DNA from: Planctomycetaceae bacterium
GTDB lineage: Bacteria; Planctomycetota; Phycisphaerae; UBA1845; UTPLA1
Reading direction: 5' to 3'
DNA length: 64,000 bases
Assembly (NCBI GenBank): GCA_006969385.1
Contig: CP030884.1
Span: 5,202,249-5,266,248 of the forward strand
The position numbers were made by a program, and so were the translations under genes. The notes under the pieces were generated by a model. It was not told where the DNA came from. It did not search any database and saw only the letters and a program-made list of their open reading frames with translations. Of this stretch, positions 26,702 through 35,955 are shown in pieces (position 1 is the stretch's first letter; each line of letters begins with the position of its first letter).

Positions 26702-27865
26702 ATGTACTCGTATGCCCCCACTTCAGCTACCGGCGTTCTGAACCCGACCACGGTTCCGATGAACGGCGCATCCAGCCGCATCAACAGCCTCAACGGCGCG
26801 TCGATGTCGCAACCCGGCTACGCCACCAGCCCATACAACACCAACCCGTTTGGCACCATGCCGTTCGGCGTGAACACTTTCAACCCCGCCATCAACAACG
26901 TGCCTTCATTCAACACGGTCGGCACGCCGCTGTGCAACAGCGCGTTCTGTACGACGCCCTTCGTGAACAACGTTCCGATGCAGACGCCCTTCGGCCTCAA
27001 CACGATGCCCTTCAACGCCGTGCCGACGCCGTTCGCCGGCACCACGCCGTTCGCTGTCGGCACCATGCCATTCGCACCGATCGCACACCCCATGTCGATC
27101 GCCGGCACCACCGGTGTTCCGTTCAACAGCCCCGTGCAGAACATCACCGGCCTCAACAACATCGCACCGGTCAGCCCCTTCGTTGGCACGCCTGCGGTCA
27201 ACAGCTTCTACCCGCAGTCGATCGTTAACAACCTCGCCGGCATCAGCAGCTTCGGCCTCAACAGCAGCGTACCTTTCGGCCTGAATAGCGCCGGTTGGAA
27301 CACCGCTTCGCAGTTCGGCCTTAACACGCCGTTCATCAACAACACGATCACGCCGTGGAACAACATTGCTTCGTTCGGCGCTTCGTCGGTCGTCAATCCG
27401 CTGACGGTTCCTTCCTTCGGCGCTTTGAACACCGGCATCACCTCGCCGCTATCGACTGTTAACCCGATGATCAGCTCGCTCATCAACAGCGGCATCACCA
27501 GCCCCATCACCACGCCTTGGCTTGGCAGCAGCTTGCTCAACAGCTTCGGCACCAACCCCTTCATCAGCAGCATGCTGCCGCAGCAGATTCTGGCTCAGCA
27601 GGCACTGGCCTGTCAGTTTGCAAACTGCAACGTTTCCCCTTTTGGTAACGTGCCGTTCTCCGGTTTGAACAACGCCTTCGGCTTTGGTGGCAACTTCGGC
27701 TTCGGTGGTTCGCCCTTCTTTGGTGGCCTTAACAACACCGTTCCGTTCAGCGGCATCAACAGCACCATCAATCCGTTCGTCGGCGGCATCGCGCCGTGGA
27801 TCAACAGCAGCGTCGCACCATTCGGTGGTGCCGGCGCTTGCGACTGGAACTGCTGCTACAACTAA
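26702..27865 (+). CDS. Low-complexity FG/PF-rich protein
   Basis: A 387-residue protein; AGGAG lies eight bases before the ATG at 26702. It is built almost wholly of Asn, Pro, Phe, Gly, Ser, Thr, Ile and Val, with very few charged residues. I count 16 FG dipeptides (NPFG, MPFG, SSFG, VPFG, QFG, ASFG, NNAFGFGGNFGFGG) and about 19 PF pairs spaced through the chain. It has no signal peptide or membrane helix. The composition resembles the disordered FG-repeat regions of nucleoporins or condensate-forming proteins, though homology is not claimed. The C-terminus is CDWNCCYN. It sits between the GAP1-like gene and the degenerate peptidase gene. Function unknown. Confidence 0.85.
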   Translation: MYSYAPTSATGVLNPTTVPMNGASSRINSLNGASMSQPGYATSPYNTNPFGTMPFGVNTFNPAINNVPSFNTVGTPLCNSAFCTTPFVNNVPMQTPFGLNTMPFNAVPTPFAGTTPFAVGTMPFAPIAHPMSIAGTTGVPFNSPVQNITGLNNIAPVSPFVGTPAVNSFYPQSIVNNLAGISSFGLNSSVPFGLNSAGWNTASQFGLNTPFINNTITPWNNIASFGASSVVNPLTVPSFGALNTGITSPLSTVNPMISSLINSGITSPITTPWLGSSLLNSFGTNPFISSMLPQQILAQQALACQFANCNVSPFGNVPFSGLNNAFGFGGNFGFGGSPFFGGLNNTVPFSGINSTINPFVGGIAPWINSSVAPFGGAGACDWNCCYN

Positions 27866-27954
27866 TTCCCCCGTTAACCTGTTTTGTTAGACCAAACTTA
27901 AGACGTGAAAACATGTTTGCCCAAGATGGGTGATGTCAAGAAAGGCAAGCAACG

Positions 27955-29484
27955 ATGAATTTCATACGCCAAAAACTCGCGACCTTACAAAATCGCGCCA
28001 CCGACCTGCAAGACTGCCTCCGCCGCTGGTCCCTTTACGCCGACGATCTACCGGCCAGTATGGAAGGCGATATGAAAAAGCGCCTCGTGCCCGCCGAACG
28101 TGCCAGCTTCGATACCGATCAGGAGATCTCCAAAGAGCGTCTCGGACCTATCTCGGTGCAACTGCGCACGCTGAGCCGCTGGTACGACTATGTGCTCGAA
28201 CAGATCAACGAGCAGTTCAACACGGCCAACTCGCTGTTGGCTCAAGGCCGCACGCAGGAATGCTTCAACGTGCTCAACGATGTCGAGCGCCGCATGATCG
28301 TGCCCAACGAAGAAACGCTGGGCTTCGTCTTCCGCGCCATCGAGCAGCACGCTGGTATCGAGCACCATCAAAAGCTCGCCGCCGTCGATGCGATCATTCG
28401 CGAGTTGTATCTGCCCACGGTGCGCATGGCCCACGAGCGCAGCCTCGTCGCCAAAGAAACCATGGCGCTAACGCCGCTGGTCTATTTCATGGACCCGGCC
28501 AGCGATCGCATCACGTGGCGCCATCATGCCCGCGCCTCGCTAAATGTCGGCCGCGCGCTACCGCTCAGCCTGATCGGCGTGCCGCGCATCCTGAAGTCGC
28601 AACCCTGGAACTTCGTCGCCGTGGCGCATGAAGTCGGTCTCTCGGTCTATGCTGATATCAACCTATCCTGGGAGATCATCAATAAGCTGCAGACCGAAGC
28701 ACTCAACAGCGGCGTCTCATCGCACACGGCCGCCATGTGGGCAAACTGGAATGAGATCATCTTTGCAGATATCTTCGGCACGCTGAAGCTCGGCCCGGCT
28801 TACGTTTCGGGCATGATCGAATTGCTCTCGGCCGATCCCGCCGCCGTCGCCAACTTCGACGTCAGCCGCCCCTACCCGCCAGTCGCCCTGCGCTGGCACA
28901 TCATGTTGCAGACGCTGCACCTGCTCAACTACGAGCACCAGGCGCGCGAACTCAACGATCAGATTCAAATCCTTTGCGGTGATGTCAATCAAATCACGCA
29001 AGTCGCCGGGCCGATGTTCGGCACGCTCATCAACGAATGCCGCGCCGTCACCGGCGTCGTGGCCTTCAGCCCCTGCCAGAAGCTGGCCGGTGCCCGCGTG
29101 ATCGACATTGTCAATCCGTTCCTCGCCACCGAGTATCAGGTTGCGACCAAGGTCAAAGATTTGCTGCTGGCCGGTGACGAATCGTGCAGCGAAGACGACA
29201 GCTTTGCATGGGCCGAGTCGCTCGACGAAGTGAGCGTGACCACCCCCGCCGTCTTGGCCGGATTGCGCATGGCCTTCGACGGCACCGCCGACCTCGGCAC
29301 GTCGCGCCGCATTCAGGTGCGCTTCTGGTGTTTGTTGCAGAAGATCACCAGCTCGGTCGAAAGCACCCGCGAGCGCGAAGATCGCGAGTTTGCCCCGGCC
29401 GACGCCGTGCTCAAGAGCATGGCGCAAAAATCGATTCCTACCTTCGCGACATCACCCATCGATCGACCGGTCGCCATGGTCTAA
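27955..29484 (+). CDS. Protein with degenerate zinc-metallopeptidase motif
   Basis: A 509-residue protein with AAAGG ahead of the ATG, last gene of the cluster. The first 150 residues are helical. At 219-230 NFVAVAHEVGLS has His225-Glu226 at the place of an HExxH motif but Leu in place of the second His. About 40 residues later comes NEIIFADIFGTLKLGPAY, like the third-ligand helix and following segment of gluzincin-type peptidases (Glu267, Asp272). With one His missing it may be inactive or bind metal differently. The rest is helical with no recognised domain. Context suggests a partner or effector of the GTPase/GAP1 pair. Confidence 0.7.
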   Translation: MNFIRQKLATLQNRATDLQDCLRRWSLYADDLPASMEGDMKKRLVPAERASFDTDQEISKERLGPISVQLRTLSRWYDYVLEQINEQFNTANSLLAQGRTQECFNVLNDVERRMIVPNEETLGFVFRAIEQHAGIEHHQKLAAVDAIIRELYLPTVRMAHERSLVAKETMALTPLVYFMDPASDRITWRHHARASLNVGRALPLSLIGVPRILKSQPWNFVAVAHEVGLSVYADINLSWEIINKLQTEALNSGVSSHTAAMWANWNEIIFADIFGTLKLGPAYVSGMIELLSADPAAVANFDVSRPYPPVALRWHIMLQTLHLLNYEHQARELNDQIQILCGDVNQITQVAGPMFGTLINECRAVTGVVAFSPCQKLAGARVIDIVNPFLATEYQVATKVKDLLLAGDESCSEDDSFAWAESLDEVSVTTPAVLAGLRMAFDGTADLGTSRRIQVRFWCLLQKITSSVESTREREDREFAPADAVLKSMAQKSIPTFATSPIDRPVAMV

Positions 29485-29513
29485 CGCGACCGACTCGATT
29501 TATGGGCAATCTG

Positions 29514-29554
29514 AGTCCCCGCGGTGTACACGTCGCACGGCGGGGACTTTTTTT
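29514..29554 (+). terminator. Rho-independent terminator ending the GTPase cluster
   Basis: A 9-bp stem, AGTCCCCGC (29514-29522) with GCGGGGACT (29540-29548), runs directly into a T7 tract. It lies 30 bases past the stop of the last cluster gene. Confidence 0.92.
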
Positions 29555-29638
29555 ATGTTGATTCAAAACGCCTTCAGTTCAGGTTTATCGAGAGTTCGCG
29601 TCATATCTTTCAGGGCAATAGCGCTTTTAATCTGTAAT

Positions 29639-31084
29639 CTATACACTTTGCGTTACTGTTCCCGACACATCGCTAGGCGTCAGATGATCGATCTCCGATG
29701 AGCGATCATGGTTTCTTCGGGTCCGCTCTCCCCGCAAACTCACCACCAGCGCCAACCCCGTCGTCACCACCAACACGCCGAACGCTGTCGTGACGATATC
29801 GATCATCGCTTCCGGATGATTCTCCACCTTGTCGGCGCCGATCTTGATGCTGATTAGGATCGAGACGATTAGCATGCCGCCCATTGCACCAAGCGAGCGC
29901 GCCTTGGCGGCGAGGGCCGAGGCCATGCTGGTCTTGGTCGGCGGCACGCTGTTCATGATGACCGTCATATTGGGCGAGCTAAACAGCGCGAAACCGATGC
30001 CCTGAAAGACCAACATTGCACCGATCCACCAGAGGCTACTGGAATTGTTCAACCACAACGCCATCAGCCCCGTGATCCAAACCGATGCCACACCCAACGT
30101 TGCCAGCAGCGTCGGTCGCACCGAATCGGCCATGCGCCCGGAGAACGGCGCAAACAGCGCCATAATGACAGAACCGATGGCCAGCATTTGGCCCGCCTCA
30201 TCGGCGCGCATGCCGCGCGAGATTTGCAAATAGAACGTCAACAAAAAGGTCGACGACAGCGCCTGGAAATAGACCATCATCTGTACCAACAGCGCGTTGC
30301 GCAGCAGTCGGTTCGACATCACGGCATTCACGTTCACCAACGGTTGTTGCAACCGCTTCTGCACACTTACGAACGCGACGCCCAGCGCCAAACCGCCGAC
30401 CAGCATCGCGTAACCCTTTGCACCATGCTGAACTTCGGCGGCACCGATCACCAACAGCAATGCGGCGCTCATCAGCAAACTCATGCTGGGCTTATGCAAT
30501 ACGCGCAATGGTACGTCGCGCTTGGAAGGCATCATCTCGGCGGCGAGACCGAAACTTGCCAAGAGCAGCGCCGCCCCAAAGAAGAACACCCCGCGCCAGC
30601 TAAAGTACTCGACCAACCATCCCGCAACGATCGGCCCCAGCGTCAGCCCGGCGTAGATCGATCCCAACGAAGCTCCAAAGGCGCGGCCGCGCCGTTCGGG
30701 TGGCACGTAATCGACCAACAACGCCCCGCCCGTCGCCGCAAAGATCGCCGAGAAGATCCCCTGCACAAAACGCAAACCCAGAATTGCGGTAATCGACGAG
30801 AGCGAGCCGATCAGCAGCGACATCAGGGCGAAGCCGAGGATGCCGATCTTATATAACGTGCGTTTATCGCCCGCATCGGCCAGCCGACCAGCAGGCAGCA
30901 GGAACGAGAGCGAGCCAGCGAGAAAGAGCGTTTCGACGAGGCTTAACGATGTACCGCCCGCGTTGAGTTTCTCGCCCATGGCAGGCAGCGCCACCGCCAC
31001 ACCGGAGAACATAAACGGCGGCGCGAATTGCGATGCGATAATCGTGCGGGCGAGCAGGCGATTTTTGGAACTATCTGGGATCAT
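29639..31084 (-). CDS. MFS exporter (DHA2-like drug transporter)
   Basis: A 481-residue membrane protein with about 14 hydrophobic segments. GRLADAGDKRTLYKIG is the cytoplasmic loop 2-3 motif A of the major facilitator superfamily; RFVQGIFSAIFAATGGALL, PPERRGRAFG and GLTLGPIVAGWLVEYFSWRG are hallmarks of the EmrB/QacA (DHA2) branch, including the antiporter motif C (GLTLGPIVAG). It is therefore probably a proton-coupled efflux pump; the substrate is unknown. I start at the ATG at 31084 (MIPDSSKNRLLART); the frame opens much earlier, but the added 76 residues are Arg/Ser-rich and not protein-like. Confidence 0.88.
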   Translation of the reverse strand: MIPDSSKNRLLARTIIASQFAPPFMFSGVAVALPAMGEKLNAGGTSLSLVETLFLAGSLSFLLPAGRLADAGDKRTLYKIGILGFALMSLLIGSLSSITAILGLRFVQGIFSAIFAATGGALLVDYVPPERRGRAFGASLGSIYAGLTLGPIVAGWLVEYFSWRGVFFFGAALLLASFGLAAEMMPSKRDVPLRVLHKPSMSLLMSAALLLVIGAAEVQHGAKGYAMLVGGLALGVAFVSVQKRLQQPLVNVNAVMSNRLLRNALLVQMMVYFQALSSTFLLTFYLQISRGMRADEAGQMLAIGSVIMALFAPFSGRMADSVRPTLLATLGVASVWITGLMALWLNNSSSLWWIGAMLVFQGIGFALFSSPNMTVIMNSVPPTKTSMASALAAKARSLGAMGGMLIVSILISIKIGADKVENHPEAMIDIVTTAFGVLVVTTGLALVVSLRGERTRRNHDRSSEIDHLTPSDVSGTVTQSV

Positions 31085-31308
31085 GGACAGGTAGATATTA
31101 GCCGCCGATGGACGGGTTGACTGTAAGCGAATCCGTAATTTGTGAGTCGAACAGAGATCAATCGGTCGCATGAATTGGACTGGGTATCTGGCACCGCGAA
31201 GCGCATGACGCGGACCGCTTCCTGACGGGGGCGGCTCTGATGTATATCTGTTGTTCCGTCTGCCGCCCGTCAAAACCATACACGCGTTTGAGATATCCGT
31301 ATCTTCGG

Positions 31309-31620
31309 TCACTTAGGTGAGGATGGATCTCTTCGCTTTAGTTGAGAGAAGATTCCAATTATCCAGTGCCATACGCCATACCAAACCAGAAAATCCACGA
31401 TCAAGACCACCCACCTTACTTCCCATGCGATGGTGGCAGCCGGTCCAGTCGGACGGCCTTTTAGAAATGCAAAAGGTAAACCACGATAATAGGTGCCCGG
31501 TGCCGGAAGCATGTCATCAACCATATTAAACTGGGTGGAACCTATAAGCGTCACAACGGCAAAGCAAAACGCAATCATTACCTTGATTGCGTACTTCTCG
31601 TCCTTCTCACGTTCGATCAT
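31309..31620 (-). CDS. Small membrane protein of unknown function
   Basis: A 103-residue protein starting at the ATG at 31620 (MIEREKDEKYAIKVM). It has two hydrophobic segments (VMIAFCFAVVTLIG and VRWVVLIVDFLVWYGVWHW) joined by a loop with PAPGTYYRGLPFAFLKG. There is no known motif. It lies on the same strand as the MFS gene, 224 bases upstream of it, and is divergent from the helicase gene. The spacing suggests a separate transcript from the exporter. Confidence 0.55.
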   Translation of the reverse strand: MIEREKDEKYAIKVMIAFCFAVVTLIGSTQFNMVDDMLPAPGTYYRGLPFAFLKGRPTGPAATIAWEVRWVVLIVDFLVWYGVWHWIIGIFSQLKRRDPSSPK

Positions 31621-31792
31621 TGTATTCAACCTCGAGCAGTGAGCCGTAATGAGTGGCTTACCGCACGTGAGCATTGCCTTCAACAAAGATACCCCGGCGA
31701 TTCACGCGTTTGAACCAGCAGTTTATATTGATCATACCGTAGCCGATTCCTTATGGGCGCGGCGCCGATCATCTTCGCGTAAGCTACCCGGC

Positions 31793-34021
31793 ATGGACCG
31801 CGAACAGATTTGTAGTGATTTCCTCGATACGCTCGATTTCGACCTTTACACCTATCAGGAAGAGGCACTGCTCTCCTGGTTTGAACAGGACGGCGGTATC
31901 ATGGTCTGCGCGCCGACGGGCATGGGCAAAACCCTGCTTGCCGAAGCCGCCGTCTATGAAGCGCTCAAAACGCGGCAAGCCATTTATTACACTACGCCGC
32001 TGATCGCGCTCACCGATCAAAAGTATCGCGAATTGCAGGATACCGCCGAAAAATGGGGCTTTTCGCGCGACGATGTGGGCCTGATTACCGGCAACCGCAG
32101 CGAGAACCCGCACGCCGTCGTGCGCGTGGTGGTGGCGGAGATTCTTCTCAACCATCTGCTATCGACCGACCGGCGCATCTCCGGTATGGAAGGCGTGCAT
32201 GCCGTCGTGATGGATGAGTTCCATAGCTTCAACGACCGCGAGCGCGGCATCGTGTGGGAATTATCGCTCGTGCTATTGCCCAAGCACGTGCGCGTGATGC
32301 TGCTTTCCGCGACCGTCGGCAATCCGAACGAATTTGCCACCTGGCTCGCCACCAAGCACGGTCGCAAGATTCGTGTGATCCTTTCCGAAGAGCGCCGCGT
32401 GCCGTTGGAATTCAATTGGGTCGAAGACCAACTGCTCACCGAACAGCTCGCGACGATGGTGACGGACAACGACGAGACCAATCGTTCGCCGGCGCTCGTG
32501 TTTTGCTTCAACCGCGATGAATGTTGGGATGTCGCCGAGAAGATGAAGGGCCTCAAGCTGATCGGCAAAGATACGCGTGCCGAGATCGAGGCGTATCTCG
32601 ACGAAAAATCCGAAGACCTGCAAGACGGCGTCGGCCCCAAGCTGCGGCAGATGCTGGTGCGCGGCGTGGGTGTGCACCATGCGGGCGTATTGCCCAAACA
32701 CAAGGAAATCGTCGAGGAGCTTTTCCAACGCAAATGGGTGCCATTCGTGATTTGCACCGAAACGCTGGCGGCGGGAATCAACCTTCCCGCGCGGGCCGTC
32801 GTGCTAAGCACGCTCATCAAAGGCAAACGCGGCGACAAGAAGGTTATTCCGGCGGCTACGGCGCATCAGATATTCGGGCGGGCCGGTCGGCCGCAATTCG
32901 ACGATCGCGGCTTTGTATATGCCGTGGCCCACGAAGACGACGTGAAAATCGCGCGCTGGAAGGAGAAATACGACCAACTCGATCTGCGCAGCAAAGAGCC
33001 CAAGATGCTGCAGATGAAAAAGAATCTGGAGCGCAAAAAGCCCAGCCGCCGCAAGACGCAACAATACTGGACCGAGGGCCAATTCACCCAACTGCGCGAG
33101 GCGGGCTCGGCCAAGCTCTACAGTCGCTCGATGATTCCCTATCAGGTATTGCTCTACCTGTTAACGCGCACCGGCTCATTGCAAAAGGTGCGGGAGTTTG
33201 TTGCGGCGCGTTTCAACGACGAAGATCGACTCAAGTCGTATCAAGAGCAACTGGATCACATGCTGCAAAACCTCGCGGGCTTGCAATACATTACGCTGGC
33301 CGAAGACAACGGCCATGTCGAGATGCACGAGAACATTAAGAAACTGCTCGCCTTTCGCAGCATCGACCCGCTCTACGGTGCCTACGTCGCCGAGCAACTG
33401 AATCGTGCCAATGGACTCGAAAAGCAGCTCGTGCTCGAGTCGCTGCTGGAATTGCCCGCCGGTGTTTGGCGACGGTTGCATTTGCGCCCGGGCGACTTAC
33501 CCGCCGGGCCGCTCGAAACCGACGTCATGACCCCGCTGATGATTCAAATGGGTGTGAAGCTGGCCGGGCAGGAAAGCGAATCTGCCGACGATGATGACGG
33601 CAGCGACGACGAGTACGACGACCCGCGCGACGACCCCTGGTGGGATGGCGAAACGTTCGAGCGTCCGCCAACATTACCGGATATGTTGCGCATCGCCTTC
33701 GAAGCAGAACTGGAAGCGCCCGAGCCGATTTTTGTGCAAGCCAAATACGTCACGGCAAACATTTTTGAAGATTGCAACTTCTATCGATTTGTAAAGGATC
33801 GCGGCTTGGTGAAGCAGGAAGGCATCATTCTGCGCCTGATGTTGCGCTTGGTTACGCTGTCGCAAGAGTTCGCGATGTTAACCGGCGATCCGGATTACGA
33901 AGCCATCGGCGACAAAGCCACGCGTTGCTGCATGTCCGTCGATCCGCGCTATACAGATCAATACCTGTCGGATCAAAAGGAGCAACAAGAGTTAAGCGAC
34001 TTCGCAGAGGGGATTTTGTGA
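31793..34021 (+). CDS. Ski2-like DExH-box RNA/DNA helicase
   Basis: A 742-residue enzyme. Motifs in order: Q-motif-like YTYQEEALLSW, Walker A APTGMGKT, motif Ib region TGNRSENP, DEFH (motif II), SATVGN (motif III), ALVFCFNRDECWDV (IV), VHHAGVLPKHKEIVEELF and VPFVICTETLAAGINLPA (V), and QIFGRAGRP (VI). This is the Ski2/Mtr4 superfamily 2 pattern. The C-terminal third holds a linker-like helical region and an acidic stretch (ESADDDDGSDDEYDD) around residue 600. Relatives unwind RNA for decay or repair DNA; which applies is not clear. I start at the ATG at 31793 (MDREQICSDFL); the frame extends to 31649. Confidence 0.9.
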   Translation: MDREQICSDFLDTLDFDLYTYQEEALLSWFEQDGGIMVCAPTGMGKTLLAEAAVYEALKTRQAIYYTTPLIALTDQKYRELQDTAEKWGFSRDDVGLITGNRSENPHAVVRVVVAEILLNHLLSTDRRISGMEGVHAVVMDEFHSFNDRERGIVWELSLVLLPKHVRVMLLSATVGNPNEFATWLATKHGRKIRVILSEERRVPLEFNWVEDQLLTEQLATMVTDNDETNRSPALVFCFNRDECWDVAEKMKGLKLIGKDTRAEIEAYLDEKSEDLQDGVGPKLRQMLVRGVGVHHAGVLPKHKEIVEELFQRKWVPFVICTETLAAGINLPARAVVLSTLIKGKRGDKKVIPAATAHQIFGRAGRPQFDDRGFVYAVAHEDDVKIARWKEKYDQLDLRSKEPKMLQMKKNLERKKPSRRKTQQYWTEGQFTQLREAGSAKLYSRSMIPYQVLLYLLTRTGSLQKVREFVAARFNDEDRLKSYQEQLDHMLQNLAGLQYITLAEDNGHVEMHENIKKLLAFRSIDPLYGAYVAEQLNRANGLEKQLVLESLLELPAGVWRRLHLRPGDLPAGPLETDVMTPLMIQMGVKLAGQESESADDDDGSDDEYDDPRDDPWWDGETFERPPTLPDMLRIAFEAELEAPEPIFVQAKYVTANIFEDCNFYRFVKDRGLVKQEGIILRLMLRLVTLSQEFAMLTGDPDYEAIGDKATRCCMSVDPRYTDQYLSDQKEQQELSDFAEGIL

Positions 34022-34324
34022 TTACGAAAATCGCAACGAAGCATCAGGTGTTTAATAGAGGGCCATTCACGATTGATAGCGACAGTTGCGCTGTGGCACC
34101 AGCTAACTGCCGGTGGATGCTGACCAGTCATTCTGGGTGCGGAGTCATTCGTGAAGTGATCCAGCTATCGCCAAAATTCGCTTGGCCGTCATCTTGGGAA
34201 ACGTTGTGAAATAAACGCATCGGCAATCGAAGCCGCCGCGTCCTCGCGGCGACGTATGCAAAAAAAACCGGCGAGCACGATCCTTGATAGCGAACACAAG
34301 AAGGTTGTCAAACAGAATTGACAA
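34022..34324. other. Intergenic region between helicase and HD-GYP genes
   Basis: About 303 bases between convergent genes. It holds a reverse-oriented copy of the ACCGGTT repeat (34090-34115), a 7-bp hairpin CGCCGCG/CGCGGCG at 34234-34251 without a T-run, and a 7-bp inverted repeat TTGTCAA-6-TTGACAA at 34305-34324 touching the HD-GYP stop, which may mark the 3' end of that transcript. Confidence 0.5.
34090..34115 (-). repeat. Single copy of the ACCGGTT hairpin repeat
   Basis: Read on the minus strand this is CACCGGCAGTTAGCTGGTGC followed by CACAGC. It matches the units at 23839-24155 over the conserved CACCGG...GGTGCCACAGC frame, with a diverged loop. Confidence 0.75.
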
Positions 34325-35770
34325 TCACCCCGCCGGCATCAGGGCATCCTGATTGCTCATCATCGCCACCACCGGGTGGCGGCTATGCGCTTCTTCCGGC
34401 GCTAAGCGATGCATAAATTGAACGCCCATGCGGTAGCGATGATCGGCCGTTGCATTGCGACGACACCAGCGCACCACGCCGCGCAGCCATTGCGATGCCC
34501 CGCCCGTGTTTAAGCAGATACTAACGACTTCACCGCGATACATGGGTGCGATCGATTCCAAACACGCCCCGGCGCGCGAAAGATCGATCACCGGATAATG
34601 ACTGAGCTCGCGCACCACATCGTTGCGTTTCAATGTGCCAGTTGCGATACATGCCATATGCAGTTGGCCGTGAATCGGTTTGCGATCCGAGCGACGCGAC
34701 ACCGGAGGCTTCTTTTTCGCCTTACGATGATCGGCGTGGTAACCGGTCCCCACTTCGTCCGTGTCGTCATTCAGTAGCACGGGCTTAAACTCGGAGACGA
34801 CGCCACCGGCCAACACGCGTTCCCACGCCGCAAACAAGCTTGGATCGAACTGCTTGCCGACTTGCGCTCGCATTACGCGCAGCGCTTCGACCGGCGTCAG
34901 CGCCGTGCGGTAATCCCGTCGACCTATCATGGCGTGAAACGAATCGGTAATCGCAAGGATACGCCCGCCGATGCTGATGTCGTCGCCGGCGACACCCACC
35001 GGATAGCCCATGCCATCGTAGCGTTCGTGGTGTTCGAGAATCATGCGGCAGATGTTGACATCGACATTCGCTTCGCCGCCCAGCAGCCGAATCGACTCGA
35101 CCGGATGTTGTCGGATCAGGTTGATCTCGTCCGCCGTCAGCGGCTCGACCTTGTTTAGAATTGCCGCGTCGATGCTGGTCTTACCCAAGTCGTGCAACAT
35201 GCCGGCCAACGCCACATCATGCATCTGCTTTTCGTTGCCGCCGAACGCTTCTTGCGCCAACATCATCGATAACACGCTGACGGCGAACAAATGGCTGGCC
35301 GTCGTACGGTGGTGCGCACTCATGGCTAGCAACGAGGTCGCAACAGCAGGATCGGCCAACATGCCGGTAAGCAGCGAATCAAAAAGCCCGGACGCGCGGT
35401 CGACATCCGCGGCGGGATTGCCACCGCACAGCATATCGCGCGCCACGTTCACGCCGACCTGTTGCGCGCACATCGCCTTCTTCTGCGGCTCCACCGTCGG
35501 GTCGAGCATGAGATTGCCGAGTTCGCGCTCCAATGCTTCTTCGCAGGAAGCCAAATCCTCCACCGCAATCAGCATGGTCTGCACACCCACGTCTTGCAAA
35601 CGCCGATAATCGATGCCGGTCGTACCGGATTCGCTACCGCTATACAGAACGGCGTTACCGGTCGCATTCTTATTGGGTAGGTACACTTCAAGCGCATCGA
35701 CCGAGGTTTCAGAAAACGCCTGCACAGCGCCGAGCGGCACTTCTTTGAGTTTCTGTTGCTTCCCCATCAT
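34325..35770 (-). CDS. HD-GYP phosphodiesterase with C-terminal PilZ domain
   Basis: A 481-residue c-di-GMP signalling protein. Residues about 150-310 form an HD-GYP domain: SAHHRTTASHLFAVSVLSMMLA, MLHDLGKTSIDAAILNK (HD and K), RQHPVESIRLL, ILEHHERYDGMGYP (the GYP motif) and ILAITDSFHAM. HD-GYP enzymes hydrolyse cyclic di-GMP. From about 370 the chain has a PilZ-like domain (YPVIDLSRAGACLESIAPMY, GVVRWCRRNATADHRYRMGVQF), which binds the same nucleotide. Together they give a self-sensing degrading enzyme. The N-terminal 100 residues resemble the helper domain often seen before HD-GYP. It is monocistronic by the look of its flanks. Confidence 0.88.
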   Translation of the reverse strand: MMGKQQKLKEVPLGAVQAFSETSVDALEVYLPNKNATGNAVLYSGSESGTTGIDYRRLQDVGVQTMLIAVEDLASCEEALERELGNLMLDPTVEPQKKAMCAQQVGVNVARDMLCGGNPAADVDRASGLFDSLLTGMLADPAVATSLLAMSAHHRTTASHLFAVSVLSMMLAQEAFGGNEKQMHDVALAGMLHDLGKTSIDAAILNKVEPLTADEINLIRQHPVESIRLLGGEANVDVNICRMILEHHERYDGMGYPVGVAGDDISIGGRILAITDSFHAMIGRRDYRTALTPVEALRVMRAQVGKQFDPSLFAAWERVLAGGVVSEFKPVLLNDDTDEVGTGYHADHRKAKKKPPVSRRSDRKPIHGQLHMACIATGTLKRNDVVRELSHYPVIDLSRAGACLESIAPMYRGEVVSICLNTGGASQWLRGVVRWCRRNATADHRYRMGVQFMHRLAPEEAHSRHPVVAMMSNQDALMPAG

Positions 35771-35864
35771 CCTGCCCCCTTCTCAAACTTCAGGCGCACT
35801 GACTGCCCGCCAAAAGATACGAATTGCCCTCGCTTGCAACGAATCATTCGCGGACGCAACCAAG

Positions 35865-35897
35865 AAAAAACCCCGCGACGCCCGAAGGCGTGCGGGG
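35865..35897 (-). terminator. Rho-independent terminator of the giant M6 protein gene
   Basis: CCCCGC (35871-35876) pairs with GCGGGG (35892-35897), enclosing a second stem ACGCC-CGAA-GGCGT. Six A at 35865-35870 form the U-run on the minus strand. It lies about 60 bases after the stop at 35956. Confidence 0.9.
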
Positions 35898-35955
35898 TGA
35901 GAGGTATTATCAGCTCGCAAAAATCGAACCGGACGTCGCCCCATTCATGGCGTTC

